From Anaerostipes sp. (GTDB lineage: Bacteria; Bacillota; Clostridia; Lachnospirales; Lachnospiraceae): a stretch of DNA of 64,000 nt. The stretch spans positions 1 to 64,000 of the forward strand of contig JAQVEG010000010.1 in the NCBI GenBank assembly GCA_028697725.1. Reading direction: 5' to 3'. The notes below the pieces were generated by a model. The model was not told where the DNA came from and made no database searches. It saw only the letters and a list, made by a program, of their open reading frames with translations. A program made the position numbers and the translations under genes. This document shows, piece after piece, positions 47,229 through 56,987 of the stretch. Each line of letters starts with the position of its first letter. The stretch's first letter is position 1.

Positions 47229-47918
47229 CTACATCTTAAATCGATATCCCACACCCCAAATAGTTTCTACATATTGAGGTTTTGCAGTATTTACTTCTAT
47301 CTTCTCTCGAATCTTCTTAATATGAACCGTAACAGTTGCAATATCCCCTAGAGATTCCATATCCCAGATTTTATTAAACAACTCTTCTTTTGTAAACACA
47401 CGATTTGGATGACTCGCCAAAAATGTAAGCAAATCAAATTCCTTTGTTGTAAATGCTTTCTCTTCGCCGTCAATATAGACTCGTCTGGCAGTTCGGTCAA
47501 TCTTAAGTCCTCGAATCTCTATAATATCATTCTCTTGGACATTGTTAGCAATCAATCGATGGTATCTTCCCAAATGTGCCTTGACTCTTGCCACTAATTC
47601 ACTTGGACTAAATGGTTTTGTGATATAATCATCAGCTCCCAATCCAAGCCCTCGAATCTTATCAATATCTTCTTTCTTGGCGGAAACCATAAGAATCGGA
47701 ATATCCTTCTTCTCTCGAATCTGTTTACAGATTTCAAACCCATCGGTTCCAGGAAGCATAATATCTAGTATCACCATATCAAATTCCTCATGAAGTGCTC
47801 GGTCCATACCTTTACTTCCATCTGTCTCGATTTCCACTTCAAAGGAACTCAGTTCAAGATAATCCTTCTCTAACTCTGCAATGGAAAGTTCATCTTCCAC
47901 TATTAGTACTTTACTCAT
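47229..47918 (-). CDS. OmpR/PhoB-type response regulator
   Basis: 229 residues: receiver domain with the phospho-acceptor D52 (VILDIMLPGTDG), switch residues MVSAK and the KPFSPSEL lysine; then a winged-helix DNA-binding domain (AFTTKEFDLLTFLASHPNRV, VTVHIKKIREKIE, WGVGYRFKM). Translationally coupled to the sensor kinase through an 8-base overlap. The target genes are unknown. Confidence 0.95.
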   Translation of the reverse strand: MSKVLIVEDELSIAELEKDYLELSSFEVEIETDGSKGMDRALHEEFDMVILDIMLPGTDGFEICKQIREKKDIPILMVSAKKEDIDKIRGLGLGADDYITKPFSPSELVARVKAHLGRYHRLIANNVQENDIIEIRGLKIDRTARRVYIDGEEKAFTTKEFDLLTFLASHPNRVFTKEELFNKIWDMESLGDIATVTVHIKKIREKIEVNTAKPQYVETIWGVGYRFKM

Positions 47919-49404
47919 GTGTGTCCTCCTTACTTGTATCTATCACTTTATTCAATGTAAAGAATATAGTCGTTCCTGCTCTAACCTTACTCTCCGCCCA
48001 AATCTCTCCATCATGTTCTTCGATAATTTTCTTACAAATAGACAATCCTAATCCACTGCCGCCAGCCGAATTTCTTGACATATCAGCTCGGTAGGTTCTT
48101 CGGAAAATATTTGGTAAATCCTCTTTTGAGATTCCAATTCCATTGTCCTTAATCTCAACCTGTATTTTGCGTTCAAGTTCTTTTACCACAATTCCAACTC
48201 TGCCCTTGGCCTTGTTGCTATACTTACATGCATTGTTGATAATATTGTTCATCACTCGCTTTAACTGCTCTGGATCTGCCATAACCATCACATTGGCAGA
48301 ACAGTAATTGGTATAGGAAAAAAGCATTCCCTTCTGCTCTAAATCGGCTCCAATCTCATCCACACAATCTTTGAAATATGCATTAATATCAATCTTACGG
48401 AAGTTGTATGGAATAATATTTGAGTCAATTTTAGAATACAAAGACAATTCATTAATCAATACATCCATGTCATTTGCTTTGTTGTAGATGGTCTTAATAT
48501 AACGATCCATCTTCTCAGGCGTATCTGCAACTCCATCCATAATTCCTTCCACATATCCTTTAATTGCCGTAATCGGCGTCTTTAAGTCATGGGAAATATT
48601 ACTAATCAAATCTCGATTTTGCTTTTCATAAACAATTCTCGCTTCAATGGATTCCTTTAATTCCGCACGCATAGCATTGAACGACTGACAAAGTTCCCCT
48701 ATCTCATCCTTACTGTCAATCTGCACATCATCATCTAAATTCCCATCCTTGATTCGATCCGCGCCCTCTTTTAGCTTCTTCAACGGTCGGATAAATTCCG
48801 AATACATATACCACGATAATAAAAAGCTAGTCAACACTAGGATTCCAACAATAAAGAAGAAAATCTGAGAAATCATAGACTTATAATATGGCTGCAGCAA
48901 TTCCATGTCTGTCAAAATAAAAAAACTGCCTCTTGTTCCATCTGAAAACTTGAAATCCTGCTGCTTTAACAAGTAATTTCCTGGATCATTCAAGTACATC
49001 CCACTATCTTGACTACTTGCTGTACTTCCAAACTCAGGGAGTTTTTTCTCTAAAGTCCCCTCATCCTGCGTAGAACCACGATAATAGACCTTCTCGCCTT
49101 TTCTCACCAAAATAAAAGAATCTTTATTCTTCAATGCACTGTTCATATCCTCTAAATACTTTATGTCTTCAAGCTTAGATGGATTCTCCACTGCAAGATT
49201 TTTGACTTTGGCAAATATCCCTTTGGTCACTTTGTCCATTGCCTTTACTGGATTCATAATCCGTTCCAATCCTGTATCCGACAAGGCATGGCTGTTGGTC
49301 TTTATAAACCCTACACTTAAAGCAGCGATTGATACTACCATGAGAAAAATAGGTACTATAATCGCTGGCAAAAATATAATCTTAACTTTATTCACTATCT
49401 TCAT
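47911..49404 (-). CDS. Membrane sensor histidine kinase
   Basis: 497 residues: membrane helices at ~8-33 and ~178-200 enclosing an extracytoplasmic sensor of ~145 residues; HAMP linker (~200-252); dimerisation domain with H272 in ISHDLKTPITA; and the ATPase blocks NNIINNACKYS, IKDNGIGI and GGSGLGLSICKKI. The sensor has no family I recognise. A candidate promoter, extended -10 TGGTATAAT, lies at 49441-49446. Confidence 0.95.
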   Translation of the reverse strand: MKIVNKVKIIFLPAIIVPIFLMVVSIAALSVGFIKTNSHALSDTGLERIMNPVKAMDKVTKGIFAKVKNLAVENPSKLEDIKYLEDMNSALKNKDSFILVRKGEKVYYRGSTQDEGTLEKKLPEFGSTASSQDSGMYLNDPGNYLLKQQDFKFSDGTRGSFFILTDMELLQPYYKSMISQIFFFIVGILVLTSFLLSWYMYSEFIRPLKKLKEGADRIKDGNLDDDVQIDSKDEIGELCQSFNAMRAELKESIEARIVYEKQNRDLISNISHDLKTPITAIKGYVEGIMDGVADTPEKMDRYIKTIYNKANDMDVLINELSLYSKIDSNIIPYNFRKIDINAYFKDCVDEIGADLEQKGMLFSYTNYCSANVMVMADPEQLKRVMNNIINNACKYSNKAKGRVGIVVKELERKIQVEIKDNGIGISKEDLPNIFRRTYRADMSRNSAGGSGLGLSICKKIIEEHDGEIWAESKVRAGTTIFFTLNKVIDTSKEDTHE

Positions 49405-49440
49405 ATGCTCACCACTATCTTAAATTATTTTCATACATTT

Positions 49441-49446
49441 ATTATA
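49441..49446 (-). promoter_or_regulatory. Extended -10 promoter of the two-component operon
   Basis: TGGTATAAT on the minus strand, about 37 bases before the kinase start, without a clear -35 hexamer. Confidence 0.5.
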
Positions 49447-49501
49447 CCATAGCTGCACTCTGAAAACAGAGAGGAAAGCAAAGTTTTATGAAGATTTTAG
49501 A

Positions 49502-49533
49502 AACAGAGCAGTCCTCACTTGAACTGCTCTGCT
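49502..49533 (-). terminator. Probable terminator after coaBC
   Basis: AGAGCAGT and ACTGCTCT form the stem; the T-run is short, so termination may be partial. It sits 9 bases beyond the coaBC stop. Confidence 0.5.
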
Positions 49534-49541
49534 TCTAAAAT

Positions 49542-50732
49542 CTATTCTCGTTCTATAATAAAATCTAAAATTGCACTTGCCACTTCTTCTTTGTTCATCT
49601 TTGGCAACGCTTTTTCTTCATCCTTTGTAATTAAGGTCACTACATTGGTATTTGTGTTAAATCCTGCACCTTCCACCTTTAGATTGTTTGCCACAATCAT
49701 ATCAATATGTTTTTTCTCCAATTTCTTTCTTGAATTCTCCAGCATATTTTCTGTTTCCATGGAAAATCCACATAAAAATTGCTGTTCCTCTTTTGTATCC
49801 CCAAGTTCCTTTAGGATATCCTTTGTTCTCGTAAGAGGAATGCTCATATCTCCATCTTTTTTCTTCATCTTCTGGTCTGCTACAGTTTCTGGAGTGTAAT
49901 CAGCCACTGCCGCAGCTTTGATAATAATATCTTTTCCTGCCTTATTTCCAATCACCGCATCATACATATCTCTGGCGCTCTCAATGGAAATCACATCTAC
50001 AAACATTGGAACTGTTTCACTTGTTGGCCCAGAAACCAAAGTAACCTTAGCTCCTCGAAGCATAGCCATCTTTGCTATGGCATATCCCATCTTCCCAGAA
50101 GAATGATTGGTAATATAACGAACTGGATCAATGGCTTCTCTTGTTGGCCCCGCTGTAACAAGAATCTCCTTACCCAAAAGATCCTTTGGCATAGCAATGG
50201 CTCTTTCAATATATTGAACTAAAACTTCAGGTTCTGGCATCTTTCCAGCACCTGTATCTCCACATGCTAGATAACCTTCTGCTGGCTGAATCATCTCATA
50301 TCCATAGCTTTCTAATTTCTTTAAATTATCCTGCACAATTGGGTTAGTAAACATATTGGTATTCATGGCTGGAGCAATCATTACTGGACTCTTGCATGCC
50401 ATTACAGTCGTGGTAAGCATATCATCTGCAATCCCTCCTGCAATCTTTCCAATAACATTGGCAGAAGCTGGTGAAATCAACATACAATCTGCCTTCTTTG
50501 CAAGAGAGACATGTGCCACATGAAATTGAAAATTACGATCAAATGTCTCCACTAAACACTTGGTATTGGTGAGAGATTCAAATGCAATGGGGTTGATAAA
50601 ATTAGTTGCATTCTTTGTCATAATCACATGCACTTCACACCCTCGCTTTGTAAGTGCACTTGCCACACCTGCCATCTTATAAGCTGCCACACTTCCTGTC
50701 ACTCCAAGAACCACTGTTTTTCCTTTTAACAT
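49542..50732 (-). CDS. coaBC: Bifunctional phosphopantothenoylcysteine decarboxylase / phosphopantothenate-cysteine ligase
   Basis: 396 residues. The N-terminal flavoprotein CoaC half has VLGVTGSVAAYK, the HVAHVSLAKKAD histidine region and PAMNTNMF; the CoaB half begins at ILVTAGPTREAIDPVRYITN. It makes 4'-phosphopantetheine from phosphopantothenate. As the last gene of the pan operon it couples pantothenate synthesis to CoA assembly; the intervening kinase (coaA/coaX) is not in the window. Confidence 0.96.
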   Translation of the reverse strand: MLKGKTVVLGVTGSVAAYKMAGVASALTKRGCEVHVIMTKNATNFINPIAFESLTNTKCLVETFDRNFQFHVAHVSLAKKADCMLISPASANVIGKIAGGIADDMLTTTVMACKSPVMIAPAMNTNMFTNPIVQDNLKKLESYGYEMIQPAEGYLACGDTGAGKMPEPEVLVQYIERAIAMPKDLLGKEILVTAGPTREAIDPVRYITNHSSGKMGYAIAKMAMLRGAKVTLVSGPTSETVPMFVDVISIESARDMYDAVIGNKAGKDIIIKAAAVADYTPETVADQKMKKKDGDMSIPLTRTKDILKELGDTKEEQQFLCGFSMETENMLENSRKKLEKKHIDMIVANNLKVEGAGFNTNTNVVTLITKDEEKALPKMNKEEVASAILDFIIERE

Positions 50733-50741
50733 AACAATCTC

Positions 50742-51131
50742 CTACATGTCTTCTAACAAACCATGCTTTTCGTATCTTGTCTCTCGGCTGATATGATTAT
50801 CCCCATCTACAAATACGACCTTGGGTTTGTGTTCTTTTGCTTCATTTTCATCCATAGAAGCATAACACATAATGATGATTTTGTCTCCCTTTTGCACACA
50901 TCTTGCTGCAGCTCCATTTAAGCAAATCATTCCACTGCCAGCCTCTCCAGCAATCGTATATGTTTCAAATCTGCTTCCATTGTTCACATCAACAATATGA
51001 ACCTTTTCATACTCTAAAATACCAGCTGCTTCAAGAAGATCTGTATCAACAGTGATACTCCCTACATAATCAAGTTCTGCCTGTCTTACTGTTGCTCTGT
51101 GAATTTTTCCTTTTAACATATTTACATTCAT
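50742..51131 (-). CDS. panD: Aspartate 1-decarboxylase
   Basis: 129 residues, a pyruvoyl enzyme giving beta-alanine for pantothenate. The self-cleavage site Gly24-Ser25 is present (DYVGSITVD) and the start [17 protein letters not shown] matches the family. It sits between panC and coaBC with 9-base gaps. Confidence 0.97.
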   Translation of the reverse strand: MNVNMLKGKIHRATVRQAELDYVGSITVDTDLLEAAGILEYEKVHIVDVNNGSRFETYTIAGEAGSGMICLNGAAARCVQKGDKIIIMCYASMDENEAKEHKPKVVFVDGDNHISRETRYEKHGLLEDM

Positions 51132-51140
51132 GACCTTCTC

Positions 51141-51977
51141 CTAAACTAAAACATTATCAATTAATCTTGTATTTCCAATATATACTGCCATGGCAAGCAT
51201 ACATTCACCATCTAAAGTTTCCACTGGCTCCATAGAAAATGCATCCACAGCCTCCACATAATCAATTTTTGCAAGAGGTTCCTTTTGAATCAATTCTTTC
51301 ATCTGGGCAACCACTTTTTTTGCATTTTTTTCTGTCTTAGAAAGCTCACTTCCAAGTTGTATCGCCTTGCTTAAAACAAGTGCCGCTTTTCTTTCTTCCT
51401 TTGACAAATATGTATTTCTAGAACTTTTGGCAAGTCCATCTTCTTCTCTGATAATTGGACAGCCAACTACATTTACATTCATATTCAAATCTCGAACCAT
51501 ACGACGGATAACGGCAAGCTGCTGTCCATCTTTTTGTCCAAAATATGCATTGTCAGGGGTGACAATATGAAATAATTTATTTACAACAGTACACACTCCA
51601 CGAAAATGAACTGGTCTTGTTTTTCCACAAAGTCCCTCTGTCAATCCAGACATATCCACAAAAGAGCAAAAATCATCTTCATACATTTCTGATGGTTCTG
51701 GATGGAAAATTAAATCCACGCCTACTTCTTCGCATTTTTCCATATCATGCTCTAAATCCCTTGGATAATCGGCTAAATCTTCTGATGGTCCAAACTGCAT
51801 AGGATTCACAAATATACTCACAACTACTTTGTCATTTTCCTTTTTGGCACATTTCATTAAACTTTGATGTCCTTCATGAAGATACCCCATAGTAGGTACT
51901 AATCCTACCCTAAGCCCTTGCTGTTTCCATTGTGCTACTTGATTTCTTACTTCATCCACTGTTTTTACTACGTTCAT
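51141..51977 (-). CDS. panC: Pantothenate synthetase
   Basis: 278 residues; joins pantoate to beta-alanine through pantoyl-AMP. ATP-binding motifs are VPTMGYLHEGH (HxGH) and the KSSRNTYLS lid; FGQKDGQQLAVIRRMV is the substrate block. Located 12 bases after panB in the five-gene operon. Confidence 0.97.
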   Translation of the reverse strand: MNVVKTVDEVRNQVAQWKQQGLRVGLVPTMGYLHEGHQSLMKCAKKENDKVVVSIFVNPMQFGPSEDLADYPRDLEHDMEKCEEVGVDLIFHPEPSEMYEDDFCSFVDMSGLTEGLCGKTRPVHFRGVCTVVNKLFHIVTPDNAYFGQKDGQQLAVIRRMVRDLNMNVNVVGCPIIREEDGLAKSSRNTYLSKEERKAALVLSKAIQLGSELSKTEKNAKKVVAQMKELIQKEPLAKIDYVEAVDAFSMEPVETLDGECMLAMAVYIGNTRLIDNVLV

Positions 51978-51989
51978 GATTTTCTCCTT

Positions 51990-52817
51990 TTAATACAGTT
52001 TTTCAATGATTTCGTCTTTGATTGCAAATGTCTGATTTTCATTTGGAAACGTTCCATCTCCAACTTCTTTTATATATGTTTGAACCGCATCTTTCATCAC
52101 AGCTCCAACCTGTGCATATTGCTTTACAAACTTAGGAACAAAATCCCCATACATAGCAAGCAAATCCTGATATACTAAAACTTGTCCATCGCATCCATTT
52201 CCAGCTCCAATTCCAATGGTTGGAATCTTTAAAGTCTGTGAAATCAGGGTTGCAAGTTTTGCTGGAACACACTCTAAAACAAGTGCAAATGCTCCTGCTT
52301 TTTCCACTGCTTTCGCATCTTCTAACAATTTTTTGGCAGCCTCCTCGCTTTTCCCCTGTACCTTAAAACCACCAAATGCTTTTTCTGACTGAGGTGTCAA
52401 TCCAATATGAGCAACTACGGGAATTGATGCTTTCACAATCGCCTCAATTTGAGGACATAACTCATTTCCACCCTCTAATTTTACTGCGGTTGCTCCAGTT
52501 TCTTTCATAATCCGTCCCGCATTCACAACAGCATCATACACAGATGTCTGGTATGACATAAACGGCATATCTACAACGACCAAGGCATCTTTAGCACCTC
52601 TTACCACTGCTGCGCCATGGTGAATCATATCCTCCACGGTAACGGGAATGGTACTGTCATAGCCAAGCATTGTCATTCCAAGGGAATCTCCAACTAAAAT
52701 AGAATGAATTCCAGCTTCATCAAATAGCTTTGCTGTGGAATAATCATAGGCTGTAATCATTGAAATTTTCTTGTTTTCCTCTTTCATTGACTGAAATGTT
52801 ACAACTGTATTTTTCAC
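51990..52817 (-). CDS. panB: 3-methyl-2-oxobutanoate hydroxymethyltransferase
   Basis: 275 residues; makes ketopantoate with 5,10-methylene-THF. Landmarks are [32 protein letters not shown] and GGFKVQGK. Its ATG overlaps the preceding gene's stop by four bases (ATGA). The one-carbon link fits with the ZTP riboswitch on pfl nearby, though the operons are separate. Confidence 0.97.
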   Translation of the reverse strand: MKNTVVTFQSMKEENKKISMITAYDYSTAKLFDEAGIHSILVGDSLGMTMLGYDSTIPVTVEDMIHHGAAVVRGAKDALVVVDMPFMSYQTSVYDAVVNAGRIMKETGATAVKLEGGNELCPQIEAIVKASIPVVAHIGLTPQSEKAFGGFKVQGKSEEAAKKLLEDAKAVEKAGAFALVLECVPAKLATLISQTLKIPTIGIGAGNGCDGQVLVYQDLLAMYGDFVPKFVKQYAQVGAVMKDAVQTYIKEVGDGTFPNENQTFAIKDEIIEKLY

Positions 52818-53662
52818 TTCTCTTCCTCCAATAATCTTTGCATTTTCTGGTAATCAGTTTCCTTATGCTTTTCCTTTGCGATTTTAACCAATTTCTTTGA
52901 TAATAAAAGGTACATATCTCTTTCTTCTTTTGAAAAAACCTCCAAATGTTTTTGAACGGTTCCCATATCGTTTCTCTCAACGGGTCCTGTCAGCGCCTCT
53001 TTTGGTCCACTCTCAAAAATGTGATTGAGATTTTGCATTGCCAGCGGCTTCAACGCCTTGATTGCATTTTCCCTTGTAAATCCACATTCTTCTAGCAGCT
53101 CAATGGCCTCTTCCATAAGTGCAACCACTAAATTAGATGCAAATACTGCGGCTCCATGATACTTTGCCTTTTCCTTTGTTTTAACAAAGATAGCCTCATT
53201 TGGCAGACACGAAAACAACGTAAAAACATCCTCCAGTTTTCGCGTATCTCCCTCTACACAAATCACTGCCTGACTTAACTCTTCATATGGAATTGTCTTA
53301 CTTTGAAATGGAAACATTGGATGAATGGAATACCCGTATGCACCGGTACTCTCTATCCCAGAAAAAATTGTGGAACTTAGCGATCCACTACAGTGACAGA
53401 TGAACTTCCCTTGAATTGGAAGTGTCTTAATCTGCTCCCAGACTGATGCAATAGAATCATCAGATACTGTAATAAAAAGAACATCACATATTGTTACTAA
53501 ACTTTCAATATTTGATATGTGTTGCGTGTGTGTCAGTTTCCCCGCCTCTTTTGCAGATGTCTCACTGCGGCTTGTAAATCCAACCACTTGAATTCCTTGA
53601 TGTACGAAATATGCTCCTAAGCTGCAGCCTACTTTGCCTGCGCCAATAAATCCTACTTTCAT
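52814..53662 (-). CDS. panG: DUF2520 Rossmann-fold oxidoreductase, probable PanG-type ketopantoate reductase
   Basis: 282 residues from ATG 53662 (AGGTGA site; the long upstream reading passes through the promoter). The N-terminal NAD(P) fold [19 protein letters not shown] is followed by the DUF2520 domain ([22 protein letters not shown]). Members of this family have been reported as the alternative ketopantoate reductase PanG. Being first in a panBCD-coaBC operon that lacks panE supports that role, since a reductase is the one missing step. Activity is inferred. Confidence 0.75.
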   Translation of the reverse strand: MKVGFIGAGKVGCSLGAYFVHQGIQVVGFTSRSETSAKEAGKLTHTQHISNIESLVTICDVLFITVSDDSIASVWEQIKTLPIQGKFICHCSGSLSSTIFSGIESTGAYGYSIHPMFPFQSKTIPYEELSQAVICVEGDTRKLEDVFTLFSCLPNEAIFVKTKEKAKYHGAAVFASNLVVALMEEAIELLEECGFTRENAIKALKPLAMQNLNHIFESGPKEALTGPVERNDMGTVQKHLEVFSKEERDMYLLLSKKLVKIAKEKHKETDYQKMQRLLEEEK

Positions 53663-53749
53663 ACATAAATCACCTACTTTCGTATGGTGATGTTCTCTTC
53701 TATTCTTATTCACTGGTATGATTTCTTCATAGAATACCATCCATTTTTC

Positions 53750-53778
53750 ACTATAGCACTTTGACAAGTTTATATCAA
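53750..53778 (-). promoter_or_regulatory. Promoter of the pan operon
   Basis: TTGATA (53773-53778), 17-bp spacer, extended -10 TGCTATAGT (hexamer 53750-53755) on the minus strand. It sits upstream of the chosen panG start and inside the longer alternative reading. Confidence 0.65.
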
Positions 53779-53788
53779 GATGTTTTCT

Positions 53789-53816
53789 TTGTCTAATTAG
53801 AAAAATATGCTATAAT
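53789..53816 (+). promoter_or_regulatory. Promoter of the AEC transporter gene
   Basis: TTGTCT (53789-53794), 16-bp spacer, extended -10 TGCTATAAT (hexamer 53811-53816). Confidence 0.65.
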
Positions 53817-53836
53817 CCACTTCGGAGGATGTAATT

Positions 53837-54775
53837 ATGAACGATTTTATTTTTAGCTTAAACTCAACAATTCCTATCTTTTTTATGATTTTGCTTGGAT
53901 GGTTCTTAAAGCAAAAAGGATGGTTTAATGAAAATTTTGTATCTGTGGCAAACAAATATGTGTTTTCTGTGGCACTTCCTGTGCTTTTATTTCGAGATAT
54001 TTCCAGTGCGCCAATTATGGAAGTATTCAATCCAAAATATGTAGCCTTTTGTGCCATTGTAACGTCTCTCATGTTTTGGGGAATTTGGTTTTTCTCAGAA
54101 ATTTTTATCAAAGATAAAACAATGATTGGTGCCTTTGTTCAGGCATCTTTTCGTGGAAGTGCAGCAATTTTGGGAATTGCATTTATTGAAAATATCTATG
54201 GACACTCTTCTATGGGCCCTTTAATGATTATTTCTAGTGTTCCACTTTATAATATTTATGCGGTTTTAGTTCTGACCTTCCGAGGAAACAAACAAGGCTC
54301 TGGCAGTATGAAATCTGCTTTGATTAATATTGTGAAGAATCCTATTATTCTTGGAATTTTAGCTGGCATTCCATTTTCATTATTAAATGTAGACTTTCCT
54401 GCCATAGCAGACAAATGTATCAGTAACATTGCTGTCACCGCTACACCAATTGCACTTTTATGTGTAGGTGCTGGATTTGAGGGAAAGAAAGCACTTGCAA
54501 AAATGAAGCCAACAGTGGCTGCAACTTTAATTAAGCTGTGGATTCTGCCACTTATCTTCCTTCCATTTGCTGCTTATTTTGGATTTCGTGGAGAAGGTTT
54601 GATTGCGATTTTAATCATGCTTGGTTCACCAACAACCGTAAGCTGTTATGTTATGGCAAAAGCTATGGATAATGATGCAGTTTTAACTTCAAGTATTGTA
54701 GTTCTCGCTACTGCTCTTTCCTCTATAAGCCTTACTATGTGGGTATTTCTCCTAAGAAGTTATTCCTTTATTTAG
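53837..54775 (+). CDS. AEC-family (auxin-efflux-carrier type) membrane transporter
   Basis: 312 residues, about ten membrane helices in two halves, opening STIPIFFMILLGWFLKQKGW, with the C-terminal half containing GSPTTVSCYVMAKAM. Bacterial AEC proteins export or exchange small carboxylates such as malate, malonate or oxalate. GGAGG lies eight bases before the ATG. Divergent from the pan operon; pantoate-related transport would be a guess. Confidence 0.87.
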   Translation: MNDFIFSLNSTIPIFFMILLGWFLKQKGWFNENFVSVANKYVFSVALPVLLFRDISSAPIMEVFNPKYVAFCAIVTSLMFWGIWFFSEIFIKDKTMIGAFVQASFRGSAAILGIAFIENIYGHSSMGPLMIISSVPLYNIYAVLVLTFRGNKQGSGSMKSALINIVKNPIILGILAGIPFSLLNVDFPAIADKCISNIAVTATPIALLCVGAGFEGKKALAKMKPTVAATLIKLWILPLIFLPFAAYFGFRGEGLIAILIMLGSPTTVSCYVMAKAMDNDAVLTSSIVVLATALSSISLTMWVFLLRSYSFI

Positions 54776-54827
54776 GTGTATCTGATATAATGGTAGTAAT
54801 GTGTACAGAGAGAAAGGAAGATGCGAT

Positions 54828-55418
54828 ATGAGTGAATTGACTGGTATCAAACAGGAGATGATCAAGAAGATTTGCGTTCGCGACCAAGACAATATCCTTG
54901 ATATTGGCTGCGGAACTGGCGAATTTTTAGACGAACTGACAAAATGGCGTGATGCAGTCGGTTACGGACTTGATCTTTCAGAAGAGAATATTGAAAAAGC
55001 AACTAAGATGTATCCAGACCTACATTTTTCAGTAGGTACAAGTGAAAATTTATCAGCATATGAAGATGATATGTTCCGAATTGTAACAGTATCTTCTGCA
55101 TTTGCAAACTTTCCAGATCAACAAGAATTTATAAAAGATGTGGCTAGAATTTTAGCTCCTGGAGGACGATTCTATATTGGTGAATTTGCCCTTCCCGGAG
55201 CCGTTCGTGTAGCAAGGAATATAGTAGCAAAGGTACTTCCATCAAAGGAACGTATGCCTTCTACCTATGAATTCCTAGATATGTTCAAGAAGGCTGGACT
55301 ATCCAAATTTCGTGTCCATCAAAAAAAGAATCTTTTGTTAGTATCTGCAAAGAAGCCAACACTAGAAGAGCTTGCTGCAAAAGATGCCGAGGGTTCAGAT
55401 CCTATGGAATTATTTTAA
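54828..55418 (+). CDS. Class I SAM-dependent methyltransferase
   Basis: 196 residues from ATG 54828 (AGGAAG site). Motif I DNILDIGCGTGEFLD and motif II YGLDLSEENI bind S-adenosylmethionine; LAPGGRFYIGEF is the post-motif strand. The UbiE/MenG-like or small-molecule group is likely; the substrate is unknown. A TGATATAAT promoter lies at 54783-54790. The gene ends in a terminator. Confidence 0.85.
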   Translation: MSELTGIKQEMIKKICVRDQDNILDIGCGTGEFLDELTKWRDAVGYGLDLSEENIEKATKMYPDLHFSVGTSENLSAYEDDMFRIVTVSSAFANFPDQQEFIKDVARILAPGGRFYIGEFALPGAVRVARNIVAKVLPSKERMPSTYEFLDMFKKAGLSKFRVHQKKNLLLVSAKKPTLEELAAKDAEGSDPMELF

Positions 55419-55441
55419 CGATATGATTTGTAACGTTTTAT

Positions 55442-55476
55442 AAAAATAGCCCTAAATTTGGGGCTATTTTTTTACT
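55442..55476. terminator. Terminator between methyltransferase and spoIIR
   Basis: AAAATAGCCC and GGGCTATTTTTTT form a stem with T-runs; it can serve both convergent genes and overlaps the spoIIR stop. Confidence 0.85.
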
Positions 55477-56029
55477 TTTTTCTTAACATCCATTCTGTGA
55501 GTTTTCCAACTTGATTTCTCAATTCCTTTCTGGCTTCTTCCTCTGTTGTAATCTTCCCTTTCTTTGTAATACAAAGTTCTGGAAACATAACACACCAGAA
55601 ATTATGTCCCTTTGCCTTCCCAATATTAACTCTAATGGCATCATATTTTCCTTTTGGAAATACATAACTCCCATAATCTTTTTGAGGAAATAACTCTCTT
55701 GTAAATTCCACCTGGACTTTATTGGAATCTCCTAATTTTCTTAAGGTACATATTGCTGTTTTTTGAATTTTCTTTTGATTCTTTTGTAAAATTATCATTG
55801 CTTCTTTTTTATTTTCTGCATGTTTCATTTCATTTTTTAATAGTGTCACTATGGCATCTCTCACTTCTAATTTGTGATTTTGATCCACTGTACTGTCACT
55901 GTTTGCTTTTACATGAAATCGAATCACATGACCTTCTACATTCTTTTTCATCGCCATTTGTCCCACATATAAAATTTCTAGTAAAATGAAAAAAAACATC
56001 AAAAATACAATCCATTTTTTTCGCTTCAT
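55472..56029 (-). CDS. spoIIR: Stage II sporulation protein R
   Basis: 185 residues; a secreted signalling protein made in the forespore that triggers processing of pro-sigma-E in the mother cell. The N-terminal membrane/signal helix (5-24) precedes IRFHVKANSDS and the hallmark NFWCVMFPELCI. It shows that the organism belongs to a sporulating lineage. No convincing sigma-F promoter could be placed. Confidence 0.93.
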   Translation of the reverse strand: MKRKKWIVFLMFFFILLEILYVGQMAMKKNVEGHVIRFHVKANSDSTVDQNHKLEVRDAIVTLLKNEMKHAENKKEAMIILQKNQKKIQKTAICTLRKLGDSNKVQVEFTRELFPQKDYGSYVFPKGKYDAIRVNIGKAKGHNFWCVMFPELCITKKGKITTEEEARKELRNQVGKLTEWMLRKK

Positions 56030-56076
56030 ATCAATAGTTTGCCCTGCTTTTGGTTTTTTATTCCAATAAAATACCC

Positions 56077-56105
56077 TTGCTTTTTTTTTGGAACTATTGT
56101 ATCTT
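56077..56105 (+). promoter_or_regulatory. Promoter of the pfl operon leader
   Basis: TTGCTT (56077-56082), 17-bp spacer, TATCTT (56100-56105). Confidence 0.45.
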
Positions 56106-56114
56106 TAACTTACA

Positions 56115-56214
56115 AGTCATATGACTGACGGAAGTGGATGCAAACCACATGAAGTATGATTTAGAATTTTAGCCGACCGTCTGGGCATCCTGCCTGGACG
56201 TGCGGCTTTTTTTA
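56115..56214 (+). ncRNA. ZTP riboswitch (pfl motif) with terminator, upstream of pflA
   Basis: The aptamer has ATGACTGACGGAAGTGG, the hairpin GTGG..CCAC, and the conserved 3' element GCCGACCGTCTGGGCA. The pseudoknot pairs GACGG (56127-56131) with CCGTC (56177-56181); the usual form is GGCG/CGCC, so the pair has co-varied. The expression platform is a nested terminator AGCCG...CGGCT followed by seven T's (to ~56213). ZTP or ZMP, which accumulate when 10-formyl-THF is short, should turn pflA-pflB on. Confidence 0.92.
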
Positions 56215-56264
56215 TACACTAAAACGCCTTGCAGGAACGTAACTTTTTAGAAGGGAGAATTTTT

Positions 56265-56987
56265 ATGTCTATTGGTTACATTCATTCTATGGAATCCATG
56301 GGATTGGTGGATGGCCCTGGAATTCGGACTGTGGTATTTTTTCAAGGCTGCGTACTTCGATGCCAGTTCTGCCACAACCCAGATACTTGGGAATTTAAAA
56401 CTGGTGATAACGTAACACCAGAAGAATTAGTTTCTAAAATCAGACGCTTCAAACCATATTTTAAAGACACTGGTGGTGTAACATTTTCAGGGGGAGACCC
56501 TTTGATGCAGCCTGAATTTCTAATTGAAGTATTAAAGCTTTGCAAAGACGAAGGAATTCATACATGTATTGATACTGCCGGATGTGGAGTTGGTCATTAT
56601 GATGAAATATTAAAATATACAGACTTAGTTTTATTTGACATCAAAGGTACCACCCCAGAAGACTTTCAAATTATGACAACCCAGCCTATGACAGAAACTT
56701 TAAAATTCATGGAGGCTATGAAGAAACATAAAACAAAGATCTGGATTCGCCATGTTGTGATTCCAAATCTTACAGATTCATCGGCACACATGGAAGCACT
56801 TAAAAACTATATTTCTACAATTCCAAATGTAGAAAAAGTTGAACTGCTCCCTTATCATCTTCTTGGAGTCAACAAATACCAAGTGATGAATATTCCTTAT
56901 CCACTAGACGGCACAACTGCCATGGATAAAGAAACTGTAGATAAAATGCAACGTTTATATTTTAATGGAGGTAATGAAACATGTTAG
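56265..56987 (+). CDS. pflA: Pyruvate formate-lyase activating enzyme
   Basis: 240 residues from ATG 56265 (GGGAG site). Radical-SAM iron-sulfur cysteines are C29, C33 and C36 (CVLRCQFC), and [15 protein letters not shown] follows. It installs the glycyl radical on PflB. Its 3' end overlaps pflB by 7 bases. Confidence 0.97.
   Translation: MSIGYIHSMESMGLVDGPGIRTVVFFQGCVLRCQFCHNPDTWEFKTGDNVTPEELVSKIRRFKPYFKDTGGVTFSGGDPLMQPEFLIEVLKLCKDEGIHTCIDTAGCGVGHYDEILKYTDLVLFDIKGTTPEDFQIMTTQPMTETLKFMEAMKKHKTKIWIRHVVIPNLTDSSAHMEALKNYISTIPNVEKVELLPYHLLGVNKYQVMNIPYPLDGTTAMDKETVDKMQRLYFNGGNETC

Noticed and set aside
56030-56060. Sigma-F promoter for spoIIR (GGGCAAACTA)
   Set aside because: It would place the transcription start almost at the ATG, and no matching -35 element lies at the right distance.
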